Positions 1 through 11,500 of a DNA stretch of 64,000 nucleotides are shown here, in pieces. The stretch is from assembly GCA_024195585.1 (NCBI GenBank), contig SWBL01000285.1, forward strand, positions 1 to 64,000, given 5' to 3'. Position 1 is the first letter of the stretch. The number at the start of each line of letters is the position of its first letter. The translations under genes and the position numbers were made by a program. Source of the DNA: Aureobasidium sp. EXF-3400 (lineage: Eukaryota > Ascomycota > Dothideomycetes > Dothideales > Saccotheciaceae). The notes beneath the pieces are model-generated. The model ran no database searches and had not been told where the DNA came from. It saw nothing but the letters and a program-made list of their open reading frames with translations.

Positions 1-249
1 TCACCCACCGTAGTACTAATCTGCCGTTCAACTGCTTATGTATGGCAGAGCGGACGGGATGCCCAGTTTTCAGCTGACTGTGGCCGTATGTGCTTGACTT
101 CTTGTTCTCATAAATTATGAATTGTGCTAGAATGATTGCCGAACGTGAGCAAGGTCCATGATGATTTACTTCGATGACTTTACGTTGAATGGAGGCATTC
201 ATATTAGTTCTACGTATTACATCTCCGCAAACACCGCATCTGTAGCCCT

Positions 250-1849
250 TTACTCTGTCCTCTTCACCTTATTAGGCAAGCCATACCAACAACCGACCAT
301 AACGACAAACAGCGCAATACAAATCGGGTGCAACACGAAAGTACCTACAGCCTGCGCCAGTAATCCAGTCAAGAAAGGCGCAACCGCACCACCACTGCTC
401 CCAGCACTAGACACAAAGCTCAACGCTGTCATCTGCACATCTCTATCCATCAACCTTGTGAAGATGGTTGTGGCACATGGATACACAGGCCCGAGCAGCA
501 AGCCCAAAAGCGATACAGCAACGGCCTCGCCAATAATGTTAGGAATGAGCCAGACCAGGAGCTGGAAAGCGATGGACAGGACAGTGAGGATGTAGACGAA
601 TCGTTTTTCGCCAATCCTCGGTGCTAGGTGGGATAGCACGAATCTGCCGAGTGTGATGCCGCCCCAGAAGCCAGCAGTGACATAACCGACTTTAGCAGGG
701 TCGCCACCACGAGCTTCGATGAGGAAAGAGATAACCCAGCCGGATGTGCTGACTTCTGATCCTTGGTAAGAGAAGATGAAGAGCATGGCAAATACCGTGA
801 CTTTGCTGTTGAGAGCTCGTTTCATCATTTGCATCTTCGTTGGTTGTGCTTCACCAGCGCGGCGTGGAATACGGTTACCCATCTTCAGGCTTGAAGGCTC
901 CTTCTCGTAGTTGTGGAATGCCCAGCCGGTGCAAAAGAAGCAGATGACTCGAAGACCAAGTGTGATGAGGTAGAAGCGACTCCAAAGGACGCCTCGAGAG
1001 ACCAATGCGGTAGCCATGATAGGACCGACCACGCCTCCAAGACCATAGCTGCCATGTGAGGCACCAAGAATGACAGTCGAGTTTGCCAGGTTGGCGCAGA
1101 ACACATTGTTCAGTGCGAGATTGAGGGCTAGACCTAATCCTAGCAGAAGGAAACTTATAAAATATCAGCATCCAGTACGCAGTGTTAGGATTGTAGAACT
1201 CACGCGATAACGACCACCGGGAAAGGAGGTGTGCAAACCATGATCAAGTATCCGGCAATAAGCAAGGCCTCGGAGAACATACATGCTTTTGCTCTGCCCA
1301 ATTTCTCCAACGTAAGATCCGTGAAAAAGGCAGCGGTGATGAAGCCAATGGCATTGGTGATGAAGATCAGCGAGACAATGGCATAACCAATATCGTATTG
1401 TTTCTCCATATAAGGAATCAGAGCACCAGCAGCTATATCTAATGTCAGTATACAAACACAGAAAGCTTCGAGGTACTTCAGCGCTTACAAGCATCGTTTA
1501 TTCCATTGGCGAAGTAAACTCCACACACCGCGAGAACACGATACTTGTTCATCGATGGGAAACTCCAACTCGGCATCATCTCAGTAGCTTGACTCGGCGA
1601 TGGTGGTCGACTCATCTCGAGCTCATTCGGTGTCTTCGTCGTCGTTGTTGGTACTTTACTAGGCGTATGTGCAGCAGTTGAGGTGCCATTCGCTTGTGGC
1701 GAATGCTGATTCTGCAGTCCATGAATATAGTCTTGAAGTTCGATAGCTGACTGAGATCCTGCTGGCTCCTTCTGTTTTACAGCGGGTGGAGAGGTCAATT
1801 TGGGGGAGCTTGTGAGCTCCAACGCGGCTCCGAAAGTGTACGCCGACAT
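250..1849 (-). CDS. MFS transporter, fucose permease/BSC6-like
   Basis: Major facilitator superfamily transporter of the plasma or an internal membrane; the substrate cannot be told from sequence. Three exons read 1849-1489, 1438-1204 and 1153-250, joined across 50-bp introns (1439-1488 and 1154-1203) with GTAAGC/TAG and GTGAGT/AAG ends; the product is 499 aa. The first ~105 residues are a Ser/Thr/Pro-rich cytosolic tail, followed by about 12 hydrophobic segments. The segment order (YFANGINDAYIAAGALIP, then a MEKQYDIGY loop, then SHGSYGLGGVVGP) resembles fungal permeases related to yeast Bsc6 and bacterial FucP. The start is the first ATG of the open frame. It lies upstream of and codirectional with no obvious partner. 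The family is secure; the substrate is not. Confidence 0.85.
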
Positions 1850-2552
1850 AATGTTGAGTAGTCAAGGACACGATTTGGAAAACCAGGAAGGACTCATCGA
1901 TCTTTTTCAACTGCTGCAAGCATCACATGCAAAAATGAAGAAGTAACGACAGAGCTTACAAATCTACTAAGTAGGGCAACTACAACCTACAGCGTCACTC
2001 GCTCTTGCTTTTGTCTGACTAAATTCAGCATGGCGAAACTGCAAAGGAACGTTGAACTCTGGAGGTCCATGTCCGAGGCCCTATTACTCATACTAGATGT
2101 ATCGCCCGCAGGTCTGGAAATCGATCAGAGAGAGTTTTCAATGGGCAGCGTCATATCTCATTCGTGGTTGCCAATGAGAACAGCAAAGTAAGATGTCGTT
2201 GAGTCGGAGCTGTCCCAATGCAGCCCCGCACCCCGACATGTCGGAAACCTTTTTCCGCAAACCAGATCGGAAGGTACAGCGAGCACAGTACATAATCAGG
2301 GTCTAGAATGTGTGGGAAACGAAAACGAAGACGATGAATACGTATGAGCCGATTACGCTGCGTGCAGAAGCAACAGAGCAAACTAAACGCCATGCTAATG
2401 ACAGCAGAAAAAAAGATCTATATGATACATGTTACTCGGTTCGCAAAGAAGAACAGAAAATGCCATGCCCAGCATGACCAGAATGCAGCGCCAAATGCAA
2501 AGTGTTGAAGAAGCAGGTGTAGAAGGTAAAGGGAAGGATGGGAACGTGGTGA
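1850..2552. other. Intergenic, MFS promoter and Lst4-like 3' flank
   Basis: About 700 bp between the MFS start codon and the stop of the next minus-strand gene. Only short frames lacking coding character are seen. It should hold the MFS promoter; I recognise no specific element. Confidence 0.5.
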
Positions 2553-5500
2553 TCAAGCATCTCCATACATCCACTTGGAGATGCTTTGACGAAGAACAGA
2601 AGGCTCAGGTGTGGAGACTGCACTACGAGCAAAGCTGAACAGCCCGCCAGAACAAGCGTTGTTAGATGTGTACTTGTCAGAAGCCACAGCACTGACAAGA
2701 CCTTCGAGCGCGTCCTCGATGATTTTCTTGCTTTCGTACTGGAGCTCAGTGAGTCCTGATCCGCTGATAGAATTGGAGCGACTGGGCGCACGGCTGTGTA
2801 CAGAGTTGGCGCGTGAGTGTGCGCGTGAACGTGTCTCGCTGGTGGCGAGCATCTGTTGCAGTAGAGTGACGACTGCAGAATCAGGCTTACTGATTGTTTC
2901 CTCGTCGAACTTTTCCGCTAGCGTATGACATTCTACTACTGCTGCTGCTTTGTCACTTCGCTTCTCTACGAAACTGGTTGGCAAGTCATTCAATCCAGGT
3001 TCGTCAGGCTTGTTGGTGCAGACTTCCTTCCAGCCACTAATCTTACCCTCCTTGTTATGGATTGGCACTCTCTTCGTGGCGACAACCATGGCGGTCGCTT
3101 CTTTGGCAGGGAAGCTGTGAGTCTTGCGGTGATCGATGAACTCAGAAAGATCTTCGCCAACGACAATTGCGGTAGTGGGACGTTGATCGAGAAGTGTGGA
3201 CTGTTCCTTGACCATCATAGGAGAGTCCGCTCGACCTCCATTGGTGCGAGAAGATTGAGCGCTGGAAGAACGAGTCTCCGTACCATTCGCAGTCTTCGAT
3301 GCGACGTCTCCGAGAGCCTCAATCGAATGGCGGCCGGCAACGTGGTGGTTTGGTTCGCCCTCTGACGAGCCTCCGTTTGGAAGGTCAGTCTTGAGAACTC
3401 TCTTATCACGGAAGCCGGTCTTCTGTCCGTTATCGTTGCGCTTGTATGTGCGTTGGATCGAATCCATATCATCTGACTTGATAACCTTGATCTGGCTGTC
3501 CTGATCTGACCCACTTCCGTTGGAAGAGCATGTTGACTGCTTCCGTCCATTGGCAGTAACGACATGCCTTGGCAGGTTGGGTGAATCGTCAGGTACAATC
3601 AACTTGTACCTGACACGTCTGCGGAGAGTCAACTTCTTCACCGTCATAGCCTCAGCGTCCATGACAACCGTCGAGCAGACGTCGATCCATGTCTCTTGAC
3701 TAAAGACCCTGAGGTTCTCTGATGGTTCGACCATAGGCGATGGCTCGGCTCTCATCGCGCACTTGATCTCGTTGACAAGCTCTGCGTAAGGCCTAGTAGC
3801 TTGCAAAGCGAAATCAGGATGAAACTTCCCCAGGTATCCAGCGATCCTGTCATAGCGGGCAAATCCTTGAGGGCCATGGGTTTTTTTCTCCTCACTGCCT
3901 TCAAGTGTCATAGCTTTGTGCAGAGGAAATTGCCCTCGGCCGCTAGGGACCTTGAACCTGGACATTTTGGGCGAGCCACTGCGAGTAGCACTGACAGTGG
4001 GTGTACATCCTGGAAAGTCGACATCAACGATACCCTCGTCCTGATTGTAGGTATAGGCAATGCCAGCATAGTCAGAGGCTGGTGGATCAAACTGTAAAGC
4101 GGAAGTCTTGTGAGCCATGGTAATTGGAGACACACGTGATGAGCTCTTCTTTCTCCTTGAGGCTTGTTGGCTATTGCTCCCGTCGGACTCTTGCGGACCA
4201 TGGACTTCTTCAACCATGCGCACTAGCTTGCCGGAACTTTGACGAGCGGCAAAACTCTTGCTAGTCTTGAGGATGCTTGTAGGTTGCTCGCGCTGGCTGC
4301 TGGCAAAGCTGTCGCTTCTCTCAGTCAGCGAAGATTCGCGACGAGGCCTGAGACTCCAAGTGCTGCTTCGGAAACTGTTCCACAGACTCGTGTTATCGGT
4401 GCTGCCATTACTTGTGGTCATGCTGCCTGCGCGTTGAAGATGTCGCATCAAATCTCCCTGTACGTTCAAACTGCTACTAGGACGAGTCTCTGGGGAGCCC
4501 GAAGGTGTGTTACGACTCGATGTTGGCGCACTGATTGGGACGGCCATAGTAGCTTTGCCCAATATATCGATCTTACCCGAGGTATTGACGATGCTCGACT
4601 TTCGAGTTGAAGGTGCGGAGTTGTTGATAGACATTGTCTTGGCTGGTGAAGTGCCAGGCGAGGCATACATCATTGGCTCGAAGATAGTCGGGGTCGGGGT
4701 AGGAGGGGCGTCGTTCACTGCATGTCCGTTTGCTTGTGCTTTGGTACTATCAATGGTCAAGCCTCGGCTCGGAACATGCTCAACACGCTTCAAGCCCTGT
4801 GTGAGTGCAGAGACTTGTTTGTTAGACGTCAGGCTGCTCGAAGAAGAGCGCCTCATGCTGTCAAACTGTGTTTCCGATGCTGGACAAGGGAACAGCTTCG
4901 CAAAAATGAAGATGAGATTGCGAGCCTTGTTCTGATCCATGCTCACAATCACAGTGCGATTCTGGGCACCATCGAAGGTCATCTGGGTCTTCTGACGTTC
5001 TTCGCGAAGACGAGCCTGATGTTGTGGAGGAGCAAAGATGTTAAGCCAACCAAGATCCGTACTCAGGGCTGCTGTTAACGCGGCCTGCAGGAAGTTGATT
5101 TTGTGCAAGTTGAAGAAGCCTCTCTTGGAATCAGCGTCTTGCGAGACTCGTGTATAGTCTCGCAACTCGTCTCGCCAGATACTCCAGTCACGTTGCGGAC
5201 CAGCCTGTAACACTTGGTAGTTGCGCGATATGCGATCTACAGCCGCGAAGGAAACTTCGACAATTTGGGGCGTATGTTCGAAGGCACTTGGATCGAGCTT
5301 GACCAGACGAGGAACAGTAGGCGAGAAAGCAGCCTTGGAACGTGCGAGTGCCTCGGCCTTTGCACGAAGTTTCTGCTGGATCTGCACTAGAGCAGTCGTT
5401 CTGAGAGCATCGAGAGCTCTAGCGTAGATATGCCAGTCGTCGAGAATGGTTTGCACAGGATCTCTTTGTTCCGGGAGCTGACCTTGTGATGTATTGCTCT

Positions 5501-6479
5501 TAGCCAAAGGTAGAAGAATGGCTACGCCAAACATAGGTGTGCTGAAACGCTTTTTTCGCGAGCAAGATTGCCGTGTTCCGTTTGCAGATGTCGTTTGTTG
5601 CACCTGCTCAGGAAGATCCTCGTCGTGTATGTTGACAGCAAACGTGGTACACACGAGCAAGGCATCTTTTCTCCTTCTAGTCGAACCGTGAGAGCTGGGC
5701 TTGAGAGGAGAGCTCTCCTTTGCTGGATACGATCCGAAGCCAGGACGTGGTGAGGACCTCGGACGAAGATCTTGCTTGTCGTCTGGCGGCTGACGCTGAA
5801 CGTGATGGAGTTTTGTGACGGGTCCCTTATATCTCATTGGGGCCTTGCCGAACATGCAGTCCAACCATGAATCCATTTCCTCGGCAGTGTTCTCGACAGG
5901 AATGTTAATGTCTTTACGGGTATCGGCAAGGGAGGCTGGCGTGGGAGTACGGCGAAATTGAGTAGAGGGAACGAAGGTCGAGTCGAGACGAGGCATAGAC
6001 GGACGGGTCGGAGGAGAGCCATTGCGGTCTTGGACAACAGAAATAGTAGATCTGTGTCCACGGGAGTTCTGGGCTCGGAGAAAGCCACTGCTGGTTGGGG
6101 ACTGTGGACCTGCCGAGGACGAGGGTCTGGCAGAGAAAAAACTCTTTGATGCGGCGTTCAAGTCGTCGGCTTTGTCTCTGGTGGTCTTGCGAGACCAGTG
6201 AGAGTCGAAAAGTAGGCGGTCGATTGAGACACCGGTGTCATCTTGTGCGATTATTACTCTAGGCTCGTCGTCCTGCGAGAGCGGAAATGTGATGGTCGTG
6301 TTCTGGTCGTATAGAGGCTCAATTGGCGTGATTGGAGAAGTCTTTGTGTTCTTGTTGACACGATCATAGGACTCTCTAGGAGGGAAGAGAAGGGACAGAC
6401 TACGTGTCGAGGGTACGGGTGTTTCGTTGCGTTCGGGCTCCTGAGTTTCAGCACGAGAGCGTGAGAAGCGGTGCATCAT
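2553..6479 (-). CDS. Lst4/folliculin-interacting protein (FNIP) family
   Basis: Probable Lst4, the fungal FNIP. With Lst7 (folliculin) it forms the GAP complex for Gtr2 (RagC/D) at the vacuole and so passes amino-acid state to TORC1. The frame is uninterrupted; the first in-frame ATG pair is at 6479 (the upstream codon following a stop is TTG), giving 1308 aa. FNIP-N hallmarks appear in order: RVIIAQDD...RLLFDS near residue 75-90, CMFGKAPMRYKGPVTKLH near 205-225, DALLVCTTFAVNI near 270, TPMFGVAILLPL near 315, and a helical DENN-like stretch near 350-520. The middle is long, Ser-rich and disordered. The C-terminus has a helix and ends in SKWMYGDA. It is larger than yeast Lst4 (828 aa), through disordered insertions. 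It lies 2 kb downstream of IML1, same direction. Identity rests on motif recall rather than alignment. Confidence 0.8.
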   Translation of the reverse strand: MMHRFSRSRAETQEPERNETPVPSTRSLSLLFPPRESYDRVNKNTKTSPITPIEPLYDQNTTITFPLSQDDEPRVIIAQDDTGVSIDRLLFDSHWSRKTTRDKADDLNAASKSFFSARPSSSAGPQSPTSSGFLRAQNSRGHRSTISVVQDRNGSPPTRPSMPRLDSTFVPSTQFRRTPTPASLADTRKDINIPVENTAEEMDSWLDCMFGKAPMRYKGPVTKLHHVQRQPPDDKQDLRPRSSPRPGFGSYPAKESSPLKPSSHGSTRRRKDALLVCTTFAVNIHDEDLPEQVQQTTSANGTRQSCSRKKRFSTPMFGVAILLPLAKSNTSQGQLPEQRDPVQTILDDWHIYARALDALRTTALVQIQQKLRAKAEALARSKAAFSPTVPRLVKLDPSAFEHTPQIVEVSFAAVDRISRNYQVLQAGPQRDWSIWRDELRDYTRVSQDADSKRGFFNLHKINFLQAALTAALSTDLGWLNIFAPPQHQARLREERQKTQMTFDGAQNRTVIVSMDQNKARNLIFIFAKLFPCPASETQFDSMRRSSSSSLTSNKQVSALTQGLKRVEHVPSRGLTIDSTKAQANGHAVNDAPPTPTPTIFEPMMYASPGTSPAKTMSINNSAPSTRKSSIVNTSGKIDILGKATMAVPISAPTSSRNTPSGSPETRPSSSLNVQGDLMRHLQRAGSMTTSNGSTDNTSLWNSFRSSTWSLRPRRESSLTERSDSFASSQREQPTSILKTSKSFAARQSSGKLVRMVEEVHGPQESDGSNSQQASRRKKSSSRVSPITMAHKTSALQFDPPASDYAGIAYTYNQDEGIVDVDFPGCTPTVSATRSGSPKMSRFKVPSGRGQFPLHKAMTLEGSEEKKTHGPQGFARYDRIAGYLGKFHPDFALQATRPYAELVNEIKCAMRAEPSPMVEPSENLRVFSQETWIDVCSTVVMDAEAMTVKKLTLRRRVRYKLIVPDDSPNLPRHVVTANGRKQSTCSSNGSGSDQDSQIKVIKSDDMDSIQRTYKRNDNGQKTGFRDKRVLKTDLPNGGSSEGEPNHHVAGRHSIEALGDVASKTANGTETRSSSAQSSRTNGGRADSPMMVKEQSTLLDQRPTTAIVVGEDLSEFIDHRKTHSFPAKEATAMVVATKRVPIHNKEGKISGWKEVCTNKPDEPGLNDLPTSFVEKRSDKAAAVVECHTLAEKFDEETISKPDSAVVTLLQQMLATSETRSRAHSRANSVHSRAPSRSNSISGSGLTELQYESKKIIEDALEGLVSAVASDKYTSNNACSGGLFSFARSAVSTPEPSVLRQSISKWMYGDA

Positions 6480-8520
6480 GTTTGTGACGGCGAGTGTCTG
6501 GTCGAGGTTCAATTAAAGACGGACATCTGAGGATCCAACCAAGATCTGATTGTTGACTGGAATTGGAGGGCGTAGCAGCACATGCTAGGCGACGAGTGAG
6601 GTTGGTGTCGCGTGAGGGTTGTTGGGGAAATCAAAGCCCAGAGAAGACTGGTATACCCCAGGAAATTTGTTGGCGTTCGAGGCCGTTGGAACACGATGTT
6701 GGCTTGAAGAAAATGGGGTCGGGGTCCGAAGCCAGATGTAGAGACAAGAAGCACGCAGCTGGAATTACAGACACCAGCTCGCAAAGATAAGAGGCTTGTC
6801 AGGAGAATTGACCAGGCCTGAATTGACTTTATCCAATGCAACGATTTGGGAAGATCCTGTCGATATGTGGAGAGGCATATGTAAAAAGGAGATCGCTCGC
6901 GTCGCGTTACGCAGTCGCTCTTTATTTCTTTTCCTATCACTCCTGCGCTGTGCATCCCAGCTCCCCGGAAGTGGCTTGACACCTTTGACAGGGATGCGTC
7001 GAGATGCAGGATTGCGGTGTGCCGCCTCAGGTTCTTCTGCTTCCTTTCTGTTTGCTGCTTATTCTCAACCTGCAGCTACTCGTCGTTGCGAGTAACCCTC
7101 TTCTGTCCTCAAAACGAAGTCTGGTAGACGGGATGCTTAATCTAGCGGCCAATCTTTAACCGTCTTTGTGGGCTGTAAGGCCGATCTTTGTTATCCGGAT
7201 GCTGAAATTCCAACGATCCGATCTCTCGTACGTTTGCGACTGCCGATATCGCTGATTCCTGGGGAAGGTGTAGAGAATGACGTCGGAGGGGTTTTTTGAC
7301 TCTCGCGGAACAGAGGAAGCATGCATGGAAGGAGAAGCCAAAGCTCTCGTAAAGACGAAACATGACAGGAGATGCGCGAAACGATTCTCTATAGCCCTCG
7401 TCTCTTATCTCTCCTGATCAATTTCGTCAGTCCAACTCTCACAGCAATCCAGCAGGTATCAATTTCGTATCTCCAGACCGCAAGAATGCAGGGTCCATGT
7501 GACGGCGCACGCATCCTCTCGCATGGCTACAAACGAAACCGACACAACCAACCGTAGCACAGGCTGCGACATATGCGCGTGAAGATTCAACATCGCTAAC
7601 GCCTCTTGTCTGTGGTTGATTCGCTTCTCCACGCGCCTGACTGCAAGTGCAACAAAACCTATGTGCCCATATATCCATATTCACTCGGCCACGTTGCAGA
7701 CAAAGGGTCACCTGGTCATCTTCTTGTTCGCGCCCTGCTTTTCTTGGAGTCTTCCACCCGCCTTCCTGAAAAAGCGATTCGATGTGTACGACAGCCCTTC
7801 GATGCAAATTGCCGGTTTGATCTACCCACGATATAATTTGCCAACACTCAAGCGACGGACCGTGTGTTTGCCAATACGGACTGAGGTCACTGAGCAATGC
7901 GTCTTACTTCTTGCGGTCTGAAACAGTCAGACGTAGTGTCACAGTGGCTGCTCGTTGCCTACGACCACGACCAGGAATTCTCTACGCCATCACACTGAAA
8001 GCAAAACACTGCCTTATCTCACAGCGCACGGCTGCTCCGCAACCCAACATCTCAAATATTGCAGGAGTACACACTCCGTACTCAGGAGGGACGGGTCGAA
8101 AACTGCCGAGCCGGGCACTCGATATTGCCTAACCGAACTCCTGGAGCCGAGATGAATCACGGCAGAGTGACAAGAACACCACAACTCCGTATTCCCGGCT
8201 GCGTAGCAAAGAGGCTCTCAGAAGGACATGTGAAAATTTGTATCTCTAACATGTGAAAGCACCTGAAATTTGGTAAGGAAAGTGCATGTATCATTGACGT
8301 GTATCACTACTTGACATGCGAGACATTGTCAACACTATTGTGCGCAAGATGAGGTGAGCACCACTTGAGCCACACCAACACCTCAAGATCACGAATCTTG
8401 CACTTCCAATTCCACTTCATGTTCCACTTGCTATTACACTTCCTGTTCCACTTACTTCCTATCTCACTTCTCATCTGTTGTGATAGAAACAACACCCCAA
8501 CCAAAAACATCCACCAGCTC
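6480..8520. other. 2-kb intergenic region between IML1 and the Lst4-like gene
   Basis: No credible coding frame was found on either strand; the open frames present lack family features and overlap one another. A pyrimidine-rich stretch (about 6910-6950, plus strand) and a 12-bp tandem repeat near the IML1 end are the only notable features. The region probably contains a long promoter/leader for the Lst4-like gene and the IML1 3' UTR. Confidence 0.5.
8410..8457. repeat. 12-bp tandem repeat, four units
   Basis: Four contiguous 12-bp units, TTCCACTTCATG, TTCCACTTGCTA, TTACACTTCCTG and TTCCACTTACTT, share the core TTMCACTT in exact register. The array lies 64 bp past the IML1 stop codon, probably inside its 3' UTR, and degenerates further towards 8476. 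Confidence 0.8.
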
Positions 8521-11500
8521 TCAGTTCAAGTCACGATGACTCCCCGAGTCAGACAAAAAAGACTTGAATCCTTGTACACTCGACCTCCTACTCGTACTCA
8601 ACCCAATCCTGGGGCTCTGCTCCGCGTGACTAGCATTCCTAAGACTAATACTCGGCGGCAAGCCCAAGTGCGGTATAGCACTCGTCGCACTCAACACGGG
8701 TGTATGTCTAGGAGTCTGTCGAGGAGTCAAGTGTGGACTAGGACTAACAATAGGCCTCAATGCATCCTCATAAAACACCTTCAATTTCTCTGCATCCGAG
8801 CAGAAAAGCTCGAGGTTTTGCGCTACTACTTCTGGCTCGACACTGGCTTCTGTAAACGAGTTTTTGGACAGTATGCTTTGAGGTTCGGTTTGCTTGAATG
8901 CGTTGAGGAAGGGAGAGGCATGTGGCGGTGGTGTCGGAGTAGAGAAATTCCTCTTTTCGCGTCTTGCGATGCCGTATTTTGATGCTTCTCGGGCGGTGGT
9001 GCAGCGGTTGACGCAAAGACGGTTTGCAGTAAGCATCAAGTTTCCATCCCCATCAATCTGCAAGAGCAATCCCCCAGACTTGTGGATGAATTGTGTAAAC
9101 TGGTAGTCTGGTTTTCCCCACGAGTAACTCACATCCACGCCTGGGTCAAAGGTGCTGGCTGCTTCGTAGTCGAGCACAAAGTCGAATTTGCGGACCAGTG
9201 CTCTTTGGTAAGGGTAGCTCTCTTCGTAGGCTGTCGTCCCTGCTTCCAGGTACTGCTTAGGTGTTCCTTTGGGAGGTTGGAGGGCCAATTTGATGATGTA
9301 GGGTCTTCGGAAGGGATGAACTTGGAAAATGGCATGGCCTTCTGCGATGGGTAGTTCGACCAATTTCAAGCCATATCGTTCGACACTTGTTGCCCAAGAC
9401 ACTAGAGCGTCTTCGATGAGTTTCGCCGTCACGTTGATCCATTCCAGACGGATGTGGTAGCAGTTGTCAGGGTTGTGGATGCGGTCATAGTGCAGTGTGA
9501 TGATCTCAGGACGATACGATTTCTTGCGATGGTCCACATCATAACGTAAGCTGCGACTGAGCTCAAGTTTAGATCTTTTGCTCGTGTCTAACTTGGGTGC
9601 ACTCTTATTCGAATCTTTACTCTCATCTGTATCAGAGCGAGGGCGGAAGTTGTCAGATGGTCCCACTAGCGGCGACCGCGCTTTGTCCGCAGGTCCAATC
9701 TTAGGCGATCGTATCTTGTCTACAGGCGTGAATTTAGGCGACGCTTTGGGACCTTCGTGTAAAGGTGTCGGAGGGATCGATCGAGCTGCCATACCAAACC
9801 ATCCTGACTTGTTCTCTGGGTAAGGCGTGGTTCGATATTCGGGTGCGATTTGGTAGAAGTAGTTGCCATCTCTGAACTGATGCTTTTGCACTGCATGCGT
9901 GAATAAGCCCTTCTTCATAAGCGCGTTTCCAAGTTTGACTGCATCTTCTCGTGAGTCAATATCCTTGAAGTTGACGAGAAGGAAACTAGTCAGATGGTCG
10001 CCTCTGAAACATTTCCAATGCGTTTTGAAGTGCCATCTGCGGTCAGCAACTGGGATGCCCTTCGGAGGATCTGCCTGCAGATGTTGTGCAAGCTTCTGCA
10101 TATCAAAGTCGTTGGTGTGATAGAGTTCCGATTCTGCAAAGAGATCGTGACCTGGTTCATCTTGAGACAGAGCTTCCGCCAGACCTGTTGCATGGTTCCG
10201 AACAATCATGGAAGGATCGTGAGTATGGTACTCGATAGCCAATGGATTAGGATCTTTGCGCCTCTGCTGCAGGGACTGCTGGAAACGGCGTTCTTCCGGC
10301 GGGATGTAGCGGTGTCTCTGCCATATCTGCGTAAGCTTCTGTATACCCTCTAGTCGGATCTCTTCCTCCGAGTTCTCAGAGACGAAACCTAATTGCCCGC
10401 TTCTGATCTTGTGATCAACGGGTATCAGGACAAAACGTGCTCTCCAGAAGCGCAAGTCCTGTGTGGTGTGCTCTTGTTTGTATCCGGCAAGGTGGTGGTC
10501 GATCGCGTTCCAGTTATATGTTGGTCGCGGGTTCTTAAATATGACGGGTCGCATCTCGTAACCTTTGCCAAGATAAGTGCGAATGTATGGATGATATGCC
10601 ACTGTTGGGTCCACAGCGCCGGTGTACTCGACCTCTGCCACTGGCTTTCTGTTGTATCTCCGCACCTCGATCTCGCCGTTCTCCGTACAGACCAGTAGGT
10701 GAATGTTATTCCCCACAGTCATTAGCACTGTAGCACCATCTTCTGCCATATAGTTCTTGTCGAACACTTTGACCAACGAAGCTGCTTTAGTACCTGCGAA
10801 CTCCGTGGCTGCTGGACCGACAACTATCTGGAAGCCATGCGATAGTCTGCACGCAATAAGCTCTCTGATCAATGCTTCTCTGGTCTTCGGCGCTTCTGAC
10901 ATGTCGTCGTCGTCCAGAGGCAATATCTTATATGGTGATTCTGAGTACTCATTGCGTAGCTGTTCTGCTGTGGGAAAGTACTCTGCAGTCAGTGGCAAAG
11001 AAGCTGGTGAGCACAAGGACTTCCATTTCATCACCGAGGTCGGCACTGGCTTTGGGAAGATATGCTGCCAGCGACGGAACTGGCTTGCAATGCTCATGTT
11101 ATGCTTTTTGGGGTTTGATGGGTTTAGCATTGTGAGCCACGGTGATATGGCGGTGAGAGGTGACAATACTCGATGGTAGTCGGCTTTGTCCGCAACAGTG
11201 TCAGGTGTAGAGTCAGACATGCCAGTACTTGAGCGTCCCACTTTTGACACATCACGAACTACGATATCTTCAAGCGCCTTCGTCGCCGGTTCGCGATAGG
11301 TTTCCGCCTTTGGTGATCCCTCTTCGTCCTCTCTATGGTCCGAGACCACCGAGTTAGATCTGATAGCGATCGGGACGCTACGTTGAGCCATACTTGCTCT
11401 ATCCGAATCTGCCCGATCACTGAAGTCACTGATGTCTGTTCGTGCCAGGCTGACTTGTGATGGCTTTCGCTGCAACGTGTGCAAAAGCTGTTGCGTCAAA

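Noticed and set aside
8365..8982. 205-codon plus-strand frame over the IML1 3' end
   Set aside because: It overlaps conserved IML1 coding sequence in antisense and the 12-bp repeat; product has no protein character.
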